DNA of 23,165 nucleotides from Sphaerochaetaceae bacterium (GCA_016302165.1 JAEDOD010000018.1:1-23165), one strand, 5' to 3'; numbered from the stretch's first letter, positions 15,480 to 22,876 are shown. The notes: generated from the sequence alone by a model not told the origin. Numbers and translations are program-made.

Positions 15480-16520
15480 CTATCCCTTGATTTCCTTTCT
15501 TCCCAAGGAGGATGAGATATCCATTTTCTTTCCGAAGTCCCTGCCCATGGCCATGGAGGACGAGTCGGAAGTTGCATGGGAAGTTGAGCGGGTGAAGGTA
15601 TAGGCGCTGAATACAAGGCGCTTGGCCTTCCTTCTGTTTTCGTCCTGGACCACTGTGAGGGCTCTGTCTGAAGATTCGTCATTGCTTCTAAGCTTTTTCT
15701 CCATCTCAGGACAGGCTCCTGCTGCAAAGGAATCCTTGGTGACCTTCATTCCATTCTTTCTCAGCCTCTTTATCTCTTCCTCCAGTGAGTCTAGAAGATG
15801 GGAGAATAGATATAGGGCGGCTTCAACTTCCTCAAGCCTACCATAGGCTCTCAAGACACTTTTGTTTCCATTTCCCAGAACCTTCACAACAAAGGATCCA
15901 GTAGCCTTTCCGGTAAAGGAGGATAGACGGGAGACGTAGTATGGTACCCTGCCGCTTTCATATAGGTCCACTTCATAGATCTTGTCTTCCTTCTTCTCCT
16001 CCGTCTTCAATATCTCTTCGTTCTCCAATAGGAGCTTCCTGGCCTTGGAGAGAGCTATCATGGCTTCATTCTCGAAGGGAGAGGAGGAGAGGGCCATAAG
16101 CTTCTCCATCTTTTCCTTCACTCTCTCCTGGTTCTTCATGGCCATATTAAGCTTTGCCTTCTCAAAGCCTTGGTCTATTCCAAGAATAATGCAGTATTCC
16201 CTGAATTGAGGAGTATGGCCTGACGGGTAGCCGTTGAGTCTATGGTCCAGTGCATGGGCTGTTTCATGGATGAATACATTCCTGAGGACGGAGAAATCAG
16301 AGTAGAGGAGAGACTCAGAAAGAAGTATGATTCTTCCCTCTGGAAGGAATGATCCCAGTCTATCCTTCTGAGGAAAGACTACAAAGAAGATGGAAGAGTA
16401 TAGCTTATCCCTTATGTTCCACTTTCTAAGGACAATGTCAGCTATCTCCTTCTCTGTGTCTTGAAGCCTTCTTCTGACTTCCCCTTCCTTTTCACCAATG
16501 ACTCTGATTGTATTAAGCAT
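15480..16520 (-). CDS. SprT-like zinc metalloprotein with DUF2786 domain
   Basis: 346 residues, no standard name. N-terminal third: FIHETAHALDH (84-93) has the HExxH zinc motif (His85, Glu86, His89), and GHTPQF (about 101-106) supplies the third ligand His as in SprT/Spartan-type proteases. Middle: KMEKLMALSSSPFENEAMIA (137-156) and LSKARKLLLE match DUF2786, normally written 'kirKLLaLAesp.eaEA.aAl.kAqeLl'. The C-terminus (about 310-346), SSSMAMGRDFGKKMDISSSL, resembles the tail that usually follows DUF2786, ending in a conserved arrangement of small and basic residues. DUF2786 proteins are common in phages and actinobacteria; their function is not known. A DNA-protein or DNA-associated role by analogy with Spartan is inference. 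The ATG lacks a Shine-Dalgarno and coincides with a predicted transcription start. Divergent from rimO. Confidence 0.75.
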   Translation of the reverse strand: MLNTIRVIGEKEGEVRRRLQDTEKEIADIVLRKWNIRDKLYSSIFFVVFPQKDRLGSFLPEGRIILLSESLLYSDFSVLRNVFIHETAHALDHRLNGYPSGHTPQFREYCIILGIDQGFEKAKLNMAMKNQERVKEKMEKLMALSSSPFENEAMIALSKARKLLLENEEILKTEEKKEDKIYEVDLYESGRVPYYVSRLSSFTGKATGSFVVKVLGNGNKSVLRAYGRLEEVEAALYLFSHLLDSLEEEIKRLRKNGMKVTKDSFAAGACPEMEKKLRSNDESSDRALTVVQDENRRKAKRLVFSAYTFTRSTSHATSDSSSMAMGRDFGKKMDISSSLGRKEIKG

Positions 16521-16526
16521 AGTGAT

Positions 16527-16554
16527 AATATAGACGAAAAAAAGGATGATTAAA
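16527..16554 (-). promoter_or_regulatory. Leaderless-type promoter of the SprT-like gene
   Basis: On the minus strand TTTAAT (16554-16549), 16-bp spacer, TATATT (16532-16527), then ATCACT and the ATG at 16520. The overlapping TATTAT two bases further on is an alternative -10. Either would start transcription at or within a few bases of the ATG. Confidence 0.45.
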
Positions 16555-16562
16555 CAGGAATA

Positions 16563-16591
16563 TGGAGAGATATTTCCTTTTCTGCTAGAAT
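16563..16591 (+). promoter_or_regulatory. Promoter of rimO
   Basis: TGGAGA (16563-16568), 17-bp spacer, TAGAAT (16586-16591). The expected start near 16598 gives a 13-nt leader whose AGGA (16600-16603) is a weak Shine-Dalgarno seven bases before the ATG. Confidence 0.5.
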
Positions 16592-16610
16592 CCTCATCTA
16601 GGACGATAAT

Positions 16611-17936
16611 ATGAAGAAGATATATGTGGAAAGTCTTGGATGCGCCAAGAACCAGGTGGACTCGGAGGTTCTTCTCTCCTATGCAGGAGAAGAAGGTTAT
16701 GTGAGAGTGGAAAACCCGGAGGAAGCTGACGTAGTGGTGGTCAACACCTGCGGCTTCATCGAGTCTGCAAAGACGGAATCGATAAATACTTTCTTCTCCC
16801 TAAAGGAGAGATGCCCCAATGCAAAGATGGTCATGGCAGGATGCCTTGCCCAGCGCTATGGCCATGAGATGGAGCTGGAGGAGGCTGATGCAATCTTCGG
16901 CAACCATGACCTGTCCCTATTCCCTTCAGTCCTCAAGGATATTGAAAACGACAGGAGGGAAGTCACAATTCCAGACTATCCCGATCCCGATAGGGAAAGG
17001 GATGACAGAGCTGAGCTTCTGTCCTTCCCCCGTTCCGCCTATCTCAAGATAAGCGAAGGCTGCAACCACTGCTGCTCCTACTGCGCTATTCCAATAATCA
17101 GGGGAAGCCTTAGAAGTAGACCCTTTGAAAAGGTTGTGGCTGAAGCTGAAAGACTTATAAGGGAAGGAATCTATGAGATCAACGTCATAGCCCAGGATCT
17201 GGGAGCCTATGGCCTGGACCTATATGGACGAAGCAGATTTACAGAGCTTATGGAGACTCTGGCCCACATTGAAGGAGACTTTGTATTGAGGATGCTCTAT
17301 ATCCATCCCGACACCTTCCCTATGGACCTCATTGACCTGGTGGCAAGGGAGGAGAAGATTCTTCCTTACTTCGATATTCCTGTGCAGCACGCAGACGAGA
17401 GAATCCTCAAGGCCATGAGACGAAGCGGCAGCGGCGACAAATATGCTTCCCTTTTTGCAGCAATCAGGGAGAAGAACAGTGATGCTGTTATCCGTACGAC
17501 TCTTATGCTTGGCTTCCCAGGGGAGGATAGGGCTGCCTTCGAGACCCTTATCGCCTTCATCAGGAAAGCCCAGCCTGACTGGATGGGCTCCTTCACATAT
17601 TCCAGGGAGGAGGATACTCCAGCCTACTCCATGAGAAACAAGAAGGAACATGACAAGGCCCATAAGGAAGCCTTGAAGTGGCAGAAGGAGCTGGAGGAGG
17701 TCCAGTCTGAAATAACTGCAAAGCGTCTCCAGCGCTTTGTCGGAAAGGAATACTGGGCCCTTGTTGAAGAGAAAATCGAAGGTGAGGATCTTGCCATCGG
17801 AAGAATATACTCTGAAGCTCCTGATGTTGATGGCCTGACTGTTATCATGGGCCGGGATATGAAGAGCGGAGACAAAGTCAGAGTGGGAATCAGAAGTGTA
17901 AGGGGAGTGGACCTGGAGGGGGTGAAGATTGATTGA
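16611..17936 (+). CDS. rimO: Ribosomal protein S12 methylthiotransferase RimO
   Basis: 441 residues. A radical-SAM enzyme that adds a methylthio group to an Asp of ribosomal protein S12. The N-terminal UPF0004 domain holds a second [4Fe-4S] cluster through Cys11 (SLGCAKNQVDSE), Cys47 (VNTCGF) and Cys78 (AGCLAQRY). The radical-SAM cluster motif is CNHCCSYC (Cys151, Cys155, Cys158). SLGCAKNxVDSE and the following GSLRSRP separate RimO from its relative MiaB. The C-terminal TRAM domain spans about 375-441. The ATG at 16611 begins the standard KIYVESLGCAKNQ opening. Its last eight bases overlap the helicase start, so the two are cotranscribed; functionally they are unrelated. Confidence 0.95.
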   Translation: MKKIYVESLGCAKNQVDSEVLLSYAGEEGYVRVENPEEADVVVVNTCGFIESAKTESINTFFSLKERCPNAKMVMAGCLAQRYGHEMELEEADAIFGNHDLSLFPSVLKDIENDRREVTIPDYPDPDRERDDRAELLSFPRSAYLKISEGCNHCCSYCAIPIIRGSLRSRPFEKVVAEAERLIREGIYEINVIAQDLGAYGLDLYGRSRFTELMETLAHIEGDFVLRMLYIHPDTFPMDLIDLVAREEKILPYFDIPVQHADERILKAMRRSGSGDKYASLFAAIREKNSDAVIRTTLMLGFPGEDRAAFETLIAFIRKAQPDWMGSFTYSREEDTPAYSMRNKKEHDKAHKEALKWQKELEEVQSEITAKRLQRFVGKEYWALVEEKIEGEDLAIGRIYSEAPDVDGLTVIMGRDMKSGDKVRVGIRSVRGVDLEGVKID

Positions 17937-20223
17937 CCTGTCATCTCTCAACGCTGAGCAGGCAGAGGCTGTAAAGGATAGTGAGAATAACCTTCTTATC
18001 CTTGCCTGTGCCGGAAGCGGCAAGACCAAGACCATTACCAGTAAGATTGCATATACAATAGAGACCGGTCGCCTGAGGCCCTATGAAATCTGTGCTGTCA
18101 CATTCACCAACAGGGCCGCCAAGGAAATGCGGGATAGGGTTGCTGCCCTTCTTCCGGATATCGATACTACAGAAATTGTCCTCAGGACCTTCCACTCCCT
18201 GGGAGGAACCCTCCTCAGGCGCTTCGGAGAATCTGTAGGGCTCTCCAGGGATTTCTCCATCTATGACGATGACGACTCATTGGAGCTGCTGCTTTCAGCT
18301 GTAGGAACTGAAGGGGATGACTCAAGGGCCAGACGAAAGAAGATGAGGGAAGTGATGAAGTGTATATCCAAGGCCAAGGACCTTGGGCTCACTCCTTACT
18401 CTTCGTCTTTGGATACTGTATCTGAAGATCCTGATTTCAGGACATACTTTTCCCAGTACCAAAGTGCCCTGGAAAGGACCGGGAACGTAGACTTTGCCGA
18501 CCTCATCATGAAATCTGTGGAGCTTCTGGATAAGGACGAGAATGCCAGGAACTACTGCCACAGAAGATTCAAGCTGGTTATGGTTGACGAGTATCAGGAC
18601 TCCAACAGGGAGCAGTTCAACTTCCTCAGGCGCTTTGTAGGGGAGAATACACAGCTTGTGGTAGTGGGAGACGATGACCAGTCCATCTACTCCTTCAGAG
18701 GAGCTGAAGTGGAGAATATCCTTTCATTCTCCAAGGATTTCAGGAATGTAAGGGAGATAAAGCTGGAGAAGAACTACAGGTCCACAGACGAGATTCTTCT
18801 TCCTGCTGCAGCCCTTATCAGACACAACACTTCCCGTCATCAGAAGGAGATTGTCTCAGCAGATGGCAAGAGAGGGCAGAAGCCTGTGGTCATGTGTTCC
18901 GCTTCCGGGCGCATAGAGGCCCAGAGGGTGACCAACATAATCCTTTCAGACCATAACTTTGACGACACGGCTGTGCTTTTCCGCACCAATGCCCAGTCCC
19001 AGGTCTTTGAAATGGAGTTCATGCGCTCCGGCATCCCCTATAAGGTGGTGGGAGCATTGAAGTTCTACGATAGAGAGGAAGTCAAGGACGGCCTGTCCTT
19101 CCTTCGCCTTCTATTGAACCATAAGGATGAAATCTCTTTCAGGCGTATCATCAATAAGCCTGCCCGTGGTCTTGGAGACAAGAAGGTGGATGCCATGGTG
19201 GCCTATAACGGCAACATGATGGATGGCCTGGAAGCATTTGTTTCTGATAACCCGGGAAAAAGCGGAGATGGAGCCAGAAAGTTCCTCGCAGCCTGGAAGA
19301 GTGGAGAGAAGGCTCTGGAAGAGAACGCCAACCCTGGAGATATCCTCTACCGTGGACTATTGGATACAGAGCTTCTCAGCTACTACAACAGCGAAAAGGA
19401 TGAAGCCCAGAAGAAGAGCAGGCTTGAAAACCTTTCCCAGCTGGTCTCTGTGCTAACAGGAGAGGATGGAGAGGAGGATTCCCTGGCTGTAGAGACAGGG
19501 GAAGAGAGAGTCTTCTCCTCCAGGGATATTCTCAGGTCTTTCTTGGAGAACATCACTCTCGACACCTCTGTACTGGGGAAGGAAGACCCTAGGGATAAGG
19601 GTGGAGTGACGCTGATAACCATGCATAACACCAAGGGCCTGGAATACGAAAGAGTATTCTGCGTAGGCCTGGAGCAGGAGATCATTCCTGGCCGTAATGC
19701 CCTTGAAGCCAAGGAGAAGGAGGAGGAGAGGAGAATTCTATATGTAGCCATGACCAGGGCGAAGAAGAATCTGTACCTTTCTTACGCAACAGAGCGCCTG
19801 ATGTGGGGAAAGATGCAGTACCAGTCCCCGTCCTCCTTCCTCTTTGAGATTCCTGAGAAGATGCTCAGTGGTGACACTGAACTCCTCTATAAGAGAAACA
19901 GGGCCTCTTCTTCCTCCTCATACTCTCTCGGAACATACAAGTCAAACTACACTTCCTCCTGGAAAAGTAGCGCTCCCATCTCCAATACTCCCTCCTGGGC
20001 AAAGAATCTTACGGGCCTCAAGGAGAAAAAGAGTGAAGAGAAGAAGGAGAAGAAGACTGTGGAATACTCTGTGTCTGACGCTGTAATGAGCCCGAACCAT
20101 GGAAAGGGCCAGGTAACGGCTGTAGACAAGAGGGATGACGGAAGGGTCATCGTCACAGTGGTCTTTGACTCAGGAAAGAAGATGAAGTTTGTGGCAGGCC
20201 ACTCTGACGTGGAGAGAATCTGA
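17929..20223 (+). CDS. pcrA: UvrD/PcrA/Rep-family 3'-5' DNA helicase
   Basis: 764 residues, superfamily 1A. Motifs in order: ACAGSGKTKTIT (26-37, Walker A), VTFTNRAAKEMRDR (Ia), FHSLG, VDEYQDSN (II, DEYQD), VVGDDDQSIYSFRGAE (III), LEKNYRS (IV), ITMHNTKGLEYERVFCVGLE (V) and YVAMTRAKKNL (VI). The C-terminal 50 residues, beginning VMSPNHGKGQVTAV, form the Tudor-like domain through which PcrA/UvrD contacts RNA polymerase. It acts in excision repair and in removing proteins from DNA. The start is a TTG at 17929 with GGAGGGGG about seven bases upstream, overlapping the rimO stop; no in-frame ATG gives an intact IDLSSLNAEQAEAV opening. Just before the tail a Ser-rich, low-complexity linker (about 652-690) differs from better known relatives. 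pcrA, uvrD and rep cannot be fully told apart by eye. Confidence 0.9.
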   Translation: MIDLSSLNAEQAEAVKDSENNLLILACAGSGKTKTITSKIAYTIETGRLRPYEICAVTFTNRAAKEMRDRVAALLPDIDTTEIVLRTFHSLGGTLLRRFGESVGLSRDFSIYDDDDSLELLLSAVGTEGDDSRARRKKMREVMKCISKAKDLGLTPYSSSLDTVSEDPDFRTYFSQYQSALERTGNVDFADLIMKSVELLDKDENARNYCHRRFKLVMVDEYQDSNREQFNFLRRFVGENTQLVVVGDDDQSIYSFRGAEVENILSFSKDFRNVREIKLEKNYRSTDEILLPAAALIRHNTSRHQKEIVSADGKRGQKPVVMCSASGRIEAQRVTNIILSDHNFDDTAVLFRTNAQSQVFEMEFMRSGIPYKVVGALKFYDREEVKDGLSFLRLLLNHKDEISFRRIINKPARGLGDKKVDAMVAYNGNMMDGLEAFVSDNPGKSGDGARKFLAAWKSGEKALEENANPGDILYRGLLDTELLSYYNSEKDEAQKKSRLENLSQLVSVLTGEDGEEDSLAVETGEERVFSSRDILRSFLENITLDTSVLGKEDPRDKGGVTLITMHNTKGLEYERVFCVGLEQEIIPGRNALEAKEKEEERRILYVAMTRAKKNLYLSYATERLMWGKMQYQSPSSFLFEIPEKMLSGDTELLYKRNRASSSSSYSLGTYKSNYTSSWKSSAPISNTPSWAKNLTGLKEKKSEEKKEKKTVEYSVSDAVMSPNHGKGQVTAVDKRDDGRVIVTVVFDSGKKMKFVAGHSDVERI

Positions 20224-20244
20224 TTCTTTTGACATCCAAGGGTA

Positions 20245-20274
20245 TGGACAGAAAGAAGATAAATTCGATATTAT
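20245..20274 (+). promoter_or_regulatory. Promoter of the structured RNA / rplM-rpsI operon
   Basis: TGGACA (20245-20250), 18-bp spacer, TATTAT (20269-20274). The predicted start, about 20281, is the first base of the first RNA helix. A TTGACA at 20229-20234 has no matching -10 at the right distance. Confidence 0.55.
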
Positions 20275-20280
20275 TGTAGA

Positions 20281-20609
20281 GCATGCCTTAAGGTGTGCAA
20301 CCCGCCAAGCCGTGTGGCGAAGATATGGTGGATGGAAATCCCACAGTTTCCCTCCGCCTATTCTTCGTACCTTCCATGGGATACTTTAGGTCGGAAACCA
20401 TATGATAAGCGCTGGACGAGAGTCCGCCATTCCTTTCCCAGAGGGCGCTTATGTATAGGTCCGCTTAGAGTCGGTGAACCTATGGATGAATGGAACTGAA
20501 GGGGAAGGCCCGCAATGCTGAGCGACCGCATTGCAGAAGGGAGTTCCCGGGAGGAACCTGGTGGACCATAGCCGGTCCCGGCGCCGAAAGGTGAAGAACG
20601 GTGTTCTTC
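20281..20609 (+). ncRNA. Large structured RNA, unknown family; rplM leader or separate ncRNA
   Basis: The 412-bp gap 20224-20635 has no protein-like reading frame but packs helices almost end to end. Seen: 7-bp GCATGCC/GGTGTGC with TTAA loop (20281-20298); an 11-pair hairpin GGTGGA-x-GGAAA / TTTCC-x-TCCGCC (20327-20358), extended below by CGAAGA/TCTTCG (20318-20367); ATAAGCGC/GCGCTTAT (20405-20412 with 20445-20452) enclosing GGAC-GAGA-GTCC (20414-20425); ATAGGT/ACCTAT (20455-20460 with 20478-20483); GGAACT/AGTTCC (20492-20497 with 20542-20547) enclosing GCAATGC/GCATTGC (20512-20534); GGACC/GGTCC (20563-20578); CGCC-GAAA-GGTG (20582-20593); GAAGAAC/GTTCTTC (20593-20609). At least two tetraloops are GNRA type. 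None of the hallmark strings of RNase P, tmRNA, SRP RNA, 6S RNA or common riboswitches is present. The last helix is 26 bp from the rplM ATG with no terminator, so it is most simply a long leader that could control L13/S9, or a processed ncRNA. Confidence 0.6.
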
Positions 20610-20635
20610 AGGAGAATAAACGACAGGATGTTGTT

Positions 20636-21064
20636 ATGAAGACTATTTTTGTTAAACCAGCAACGATGGAGAAGAAATGGTATCTCATCGATGCAGAGGG
20701 CAAGAACCTCGGTAGAGTTGCAGTTGCTGCTGCAAGAATCCTCCGCGGTAAGAACAAGCCAGAGTATGTCCCCCATCAGGATATGGGTGACTACGTGATC
20801 ATCATCAACGCAGCCAAGGCTAACGTCACCGGCAACAAGATTGAAGACAAGATGTACTATCGCCACTCCATGTATCCAGGTGGACTGAAGGCTGAGAACT
20901 ATGGTCAGATGATCGTCAGAAAGCCTACCTATCCAATGGAGCACGCTGTGAAGGGTATGCTTCCAAGCGGAAAGCTGGGAAAGAGACTTTTCGTGAACCT
21001 CCACGTATATGCAGGTTCTGAACACCCACACCAGGCTCAGAAGCCGGAAGTGGTAGAGTTTTAA
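20636..21064 (+). CDS. rplM: 50S ribosomal protein L13
   Basis: 142 residues, exactly the family length. The opening MKTIFVKPATMEKKWYLIDA, the GKNLGRVAVAAARIL helix, the GDYVIIINAAK strand, YYRHSMYPGG and the HAVKGMLPSGKLGKR segment are all L13 hallmarks. It is an early-assembly protein of the large subunit and in some bacteria represses its own operon by binding the mRNA leader. The ATG at 20636 is chosen by homology of the N-terminus; AGGA seven bases upstream (20625-20628) serves as Shine-Dalgarno, and an in-frame TTG at 20531 is inside the structured leader. Followed 13 bp later by rpsI, the universal partner. Confidence 0.97.
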   Translation: MKTIFVKPATMEKKWYLIDAEGKNLGRVAVAAARILRGKNKPEYVPHQDMGDYVIIINAAKANVTGNKIEDKMYYRHSMYPGGLKAENYGQMIVRKPTYPMEHAVKGMLPSGKLGKRLFVNLHVYAGSEHPHQAQKPEVVEF

Positions 21065-21077
21065 GGAGAGGTGATCT

Positions 21078-21488
21078 ATGGCAAAGAAAGATGCAAAAGT
21101 TGTTGACCTCGGACACGGAGTCGGCAGAAGAAAGACTGCTGTTGCTAGAGTTTACCTCAGAGAAGGCAATGGTGAAGTTGTTGTAAACGGAAAGAAGGTT
21201 GACGAATACTTCGTATCCGCTTCCGACGTGGCAAAGGTAAACCAGCCTTTCGCTGTCACAGAGACAGAAGGCAAGTTCAACCTTGTTATCAACGTCTATG
21301 GCGGTGGAATCCATGGTCAGGCAGAAGCTTGCAGACATGGCGTTGCAAGAGCTCTCGTTTCCTATGACGAAGCTCTCAAGCCAGCTCTCCATGTAGCAGG
21401 CCTCATGACAAGAGACCCAAGAATGGTCGAGAGAAAGAAGTACGGTCAGCGCGGAGCAAGAAGACGCTTCCAGTTCTCAAAGCGTTAA
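21078..21488 (+). CDS. rpsI: 30S ribosomal protein S9
   Basis: 136 residues. The family core GVGRRKTAVARVYLREGNGE, the Gly-rich VYGGGIHGQAEACRHGVARAL-type loop (key GGGIHGQ), LMTRDPRMVERKKYGQRGAR and the basic C-terminus ending FSKR, whose last Arg/Lys contact P-site tRNA, are all present. AAGGAGAGGTGATCT before the ATG is an unusually complete anti-16S match, in keeping with a highly expressed gene. The operon ends at the hairpin 23 bp downstream. Confidence 0.97.
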   Translation: MAKKDAKVVDLGHGVGRRKTAVARVYLREGNGEVVVNGKKVDEYFVSASDVAKVNQPFAVTETEGKFNLVINVYGGGIHGQAEACRHGVARALVSYDEALKPALHVAGLMTRDPRMVERKKYGQRGARRRFQFSKR

Positions 21489-21510
21489 TCGCATTTTCCA
21501 AAAGAGAGAA

Positions 21511-21538
21511 GGTCAGTCAGAGTTGGCTGGCCTTTTTT
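21511..21538 (+). terminator. Terminator of the rplM-rpsI operon
   Basis: GGTCAGTCA (21511-21519), loop GAGT, TGGCTGGCC (21524-21532), then six T's. Nine base pairs with two G-U. Confidence 0.88.
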
Positions 21539-21550
21539 CATTGCGCGCTG

Positions 21551-21556
21551 TATCAT
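21551..21556 (+). promoter_or_regulatory. -10 of recX, leaderless geometry
   Basis: TATCAT ends six bases before the ATG at 21563, putting +1 on the start codon. No Shine-Dalgarno precedes the ATG. The -35 position overlaps the 3' arm of the rpsI terminator and is poor. Confidence 0.45.
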
Positions 21557-21562
21557 CATGCT

Positions 21563-21997
21563 ATGGACCGTTCCTCTTACGATAAAGCAATCAAATTACT
21601 ATCCCTTCGTGAGCATACTGAAAAGGAGCTTAGGGCGAAGCTGGAGGATAAGGGCTTTTCAGGAGAGGATATTGATTCCACTATAGAGAGGCTTAAGACT
21701 GAAGGATATCTCTCGGAGGAGAGATTCGCCTCCGCCTTCATCCGCTCCAGGCTGAAGAGGAACCCTGAAGGAAGGCCTATTCTTCTCTCCCGACTTAGCG
21801 AGAAGGGATCTCCCAGAGATATTGCTGTCGCAGCCCTGGACGAAGCCTGGGAGGAGAAGATGTGGAAGGAGCCCCTCAGGAAGGAGCTTTTTGCCCAGGA
21901 AAAAAGAAAGGGACGGGAGTGGGCCATAGGAAAACTAAGACAGAAAGGCTTCACGGCGAGAGAAATCAAGGAAGCATTGGAGGAAGAGGATGAGTAG
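21563..21997 (+). CDS. recX: Regulatory protein RecX
   Basis: 144 residues built of three-helix repeats. AIKLLSLREHTEKELRAKLE and KLRQKGFTAREIKEALEE are the first and last repeats; YLSEERFASAFIRSRL in the middle is the most conserved RecX segment. RecX binds along RecA filaments and limits their growth, so it modulates recombination and the SOS response. recA is not next door, as it often is in other bacteria. The start has no Shine-Dalgarno and sits at a predicted transcription start; the family N-terminus (a short tail then the first repeat) fits this ATG. The last eight bases overlap the next gene. Confidence 0.88.
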   Translation: MDRSSYDKAIKLLSLREHTEKELRAKLEDKGFSGEDIDSTIERLKTEGYLSEERFASAFIRSRLKRNPEGRPILLSRLSEKGSPRDIAVAALDEAWEEKMWKEPLRKELFAQEKRKGREWAIGKLRQKGFTAREIKEALEEEDE

Positions 21998-22865
21998 ACG
22001 GAGAGAACTATTCATAGTCATATCAATGTTGCTTCTTTCTTTCATTCCTCTTTCAGTTTCTCTATATCTAGGAAGAATGGAGAGAGCTTCTATAATCCTT
22101 CCTCTGTCAGCACTATTCTTAAGCTTTTCCGTGATTTCTCTCAAAAGAGGAAAGACTCTTATATCTCTAGTTCTTTACTTGGTGGATTTGATCCTAGTAG
22201 CTTCTGTCTCTCTGTCTACTTCCATTACTGTCCATGGAGCTAAAGGGAGCGATACTGTAGTATTTGTCATATATACCCTTGTTCCATACTTTTCCCTTAT
22301 ACCTTTATATATATGTAGGAAAAGGAAGGGGTGGATCAGCCTAACGCTTGGTGCACTCATCTCTCTTTCTCTTCTGTTTGTTACTTCCAGCTACCTCAAT
22401 AGGTATTCATTTCTCTATGAGCTCAATGGAAACTACTCCCTTTACAGCGAACTGGGGAAGTACAGCTTCCTTTTCCTGGCAGTAGGAGTCTTGTCTCTTC
22501 TTTTCTTCAAGACAGACAGGAACTATCTGAACTATGGAATGCTACTGCTTTCCATAGTGCTTCTAGCTCCTATGGAGAGTTATAGGATAGGAGAAGGACT
22601 CCTTCTTTCTTTCCTGTCCTCCTCCAGGATAATGACCCTCACTCTAGTTCTCCTGGTCTATGTTATTTCTGAGAAAAAAGTGATCAGGAAAAGTGAAAGA
22701 AGGAATATTGTCTTCAAGAATATGGTTTATGAAGAGGTGAAACCTCTAAAGAAAAGACCAAGAAAACCAAAATTTGAAGTACCGCCAAATGTTCCGGTCT
22801 TTAGAGCTAATTTAACACAGAAATATGAAAATGACAGTATAAATAACGAACAAACTGTTGATTAA
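21990..22865 (+). CDS. Unknown polytopic membrane protein
   Basis: 291 residues; I do not recognise a family. Eight hydrophobic segments can be read, the first at about residues 4-27 (ELFIVISMLLLSFIPLSVSL) and the last at about 213-228 (MTLTLVLLVYVISEK). A charged cytoplasmic tail of about 60 residues follows: a basic stretch with KKRPRKPKFEVPPNVPVF, then an acidic/polar end. No catalytic or transport motif is obvious, and the high Ser/Leu content is typical of lineage-specific membrane proteins. The ATG overlaps the recX stop by eight bases, with GGAGGAAGAG upstream, so it is probably translated from the recX mRNA. No clear terminator follows. Confidence 0.6.
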   Translation: MSRRRELFIVISMLLLSFIPLSVSLYLGRMERASIILPLSALFLSFSVISLKRGKTLISLVLYLVDLILVASVSLSTSITVHGAKGSDTVVFVIYTLVPYFSLIPLYICRKRKGWISLTLGALISLSLLFVTSSYLNRYSFLYELNGNYSLYSELGKYSFLFLAVGVLSLLFFKTDRNYLNYGMLLLSIVLLAPMESYRIGEGLLLSFLSSSRIMTLTLVLLVYVISEKKVIRKSERRNIVFKNMVYEEVKPLKKRPRKPKFEVPPNVPVFRANLTQKYENDSINNEQTVD

Positions 22866-22876
22866 TACAGAAAATA

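Noticed and set aside
15383..15727. Minus-strand 114-codon frame overlapping the end of the SprT-like gene
   Set aside because: Mostly a shadow of the larger gene in another frame; only the last 30 codons lie outside it and they show no recognisable domain or start signal.
20293..20499. 68-codon reading frame in the rplM leader
   Set aside because: Trp- and Pro-rich composition with no protein-like pattern, no Shine-Dalgarno, and it crosses several RNA helices.
20281..20609. RNase P RNA, tmRNA or group II intron
   Set aside because: The conserved core strings of RNase P, the tmRNA tRNA-like ends and a group II domain V were looked for on both strands and not seen. The 5' GTGTGC-like start alone is not enough.
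20480..21031. 183-codon minus-strand frame over rplM
   Set aside because: Antisense shadow of the ribosomal protein gene and its structured leader; Cys/His/Leu-rich composition typical of such shadows.
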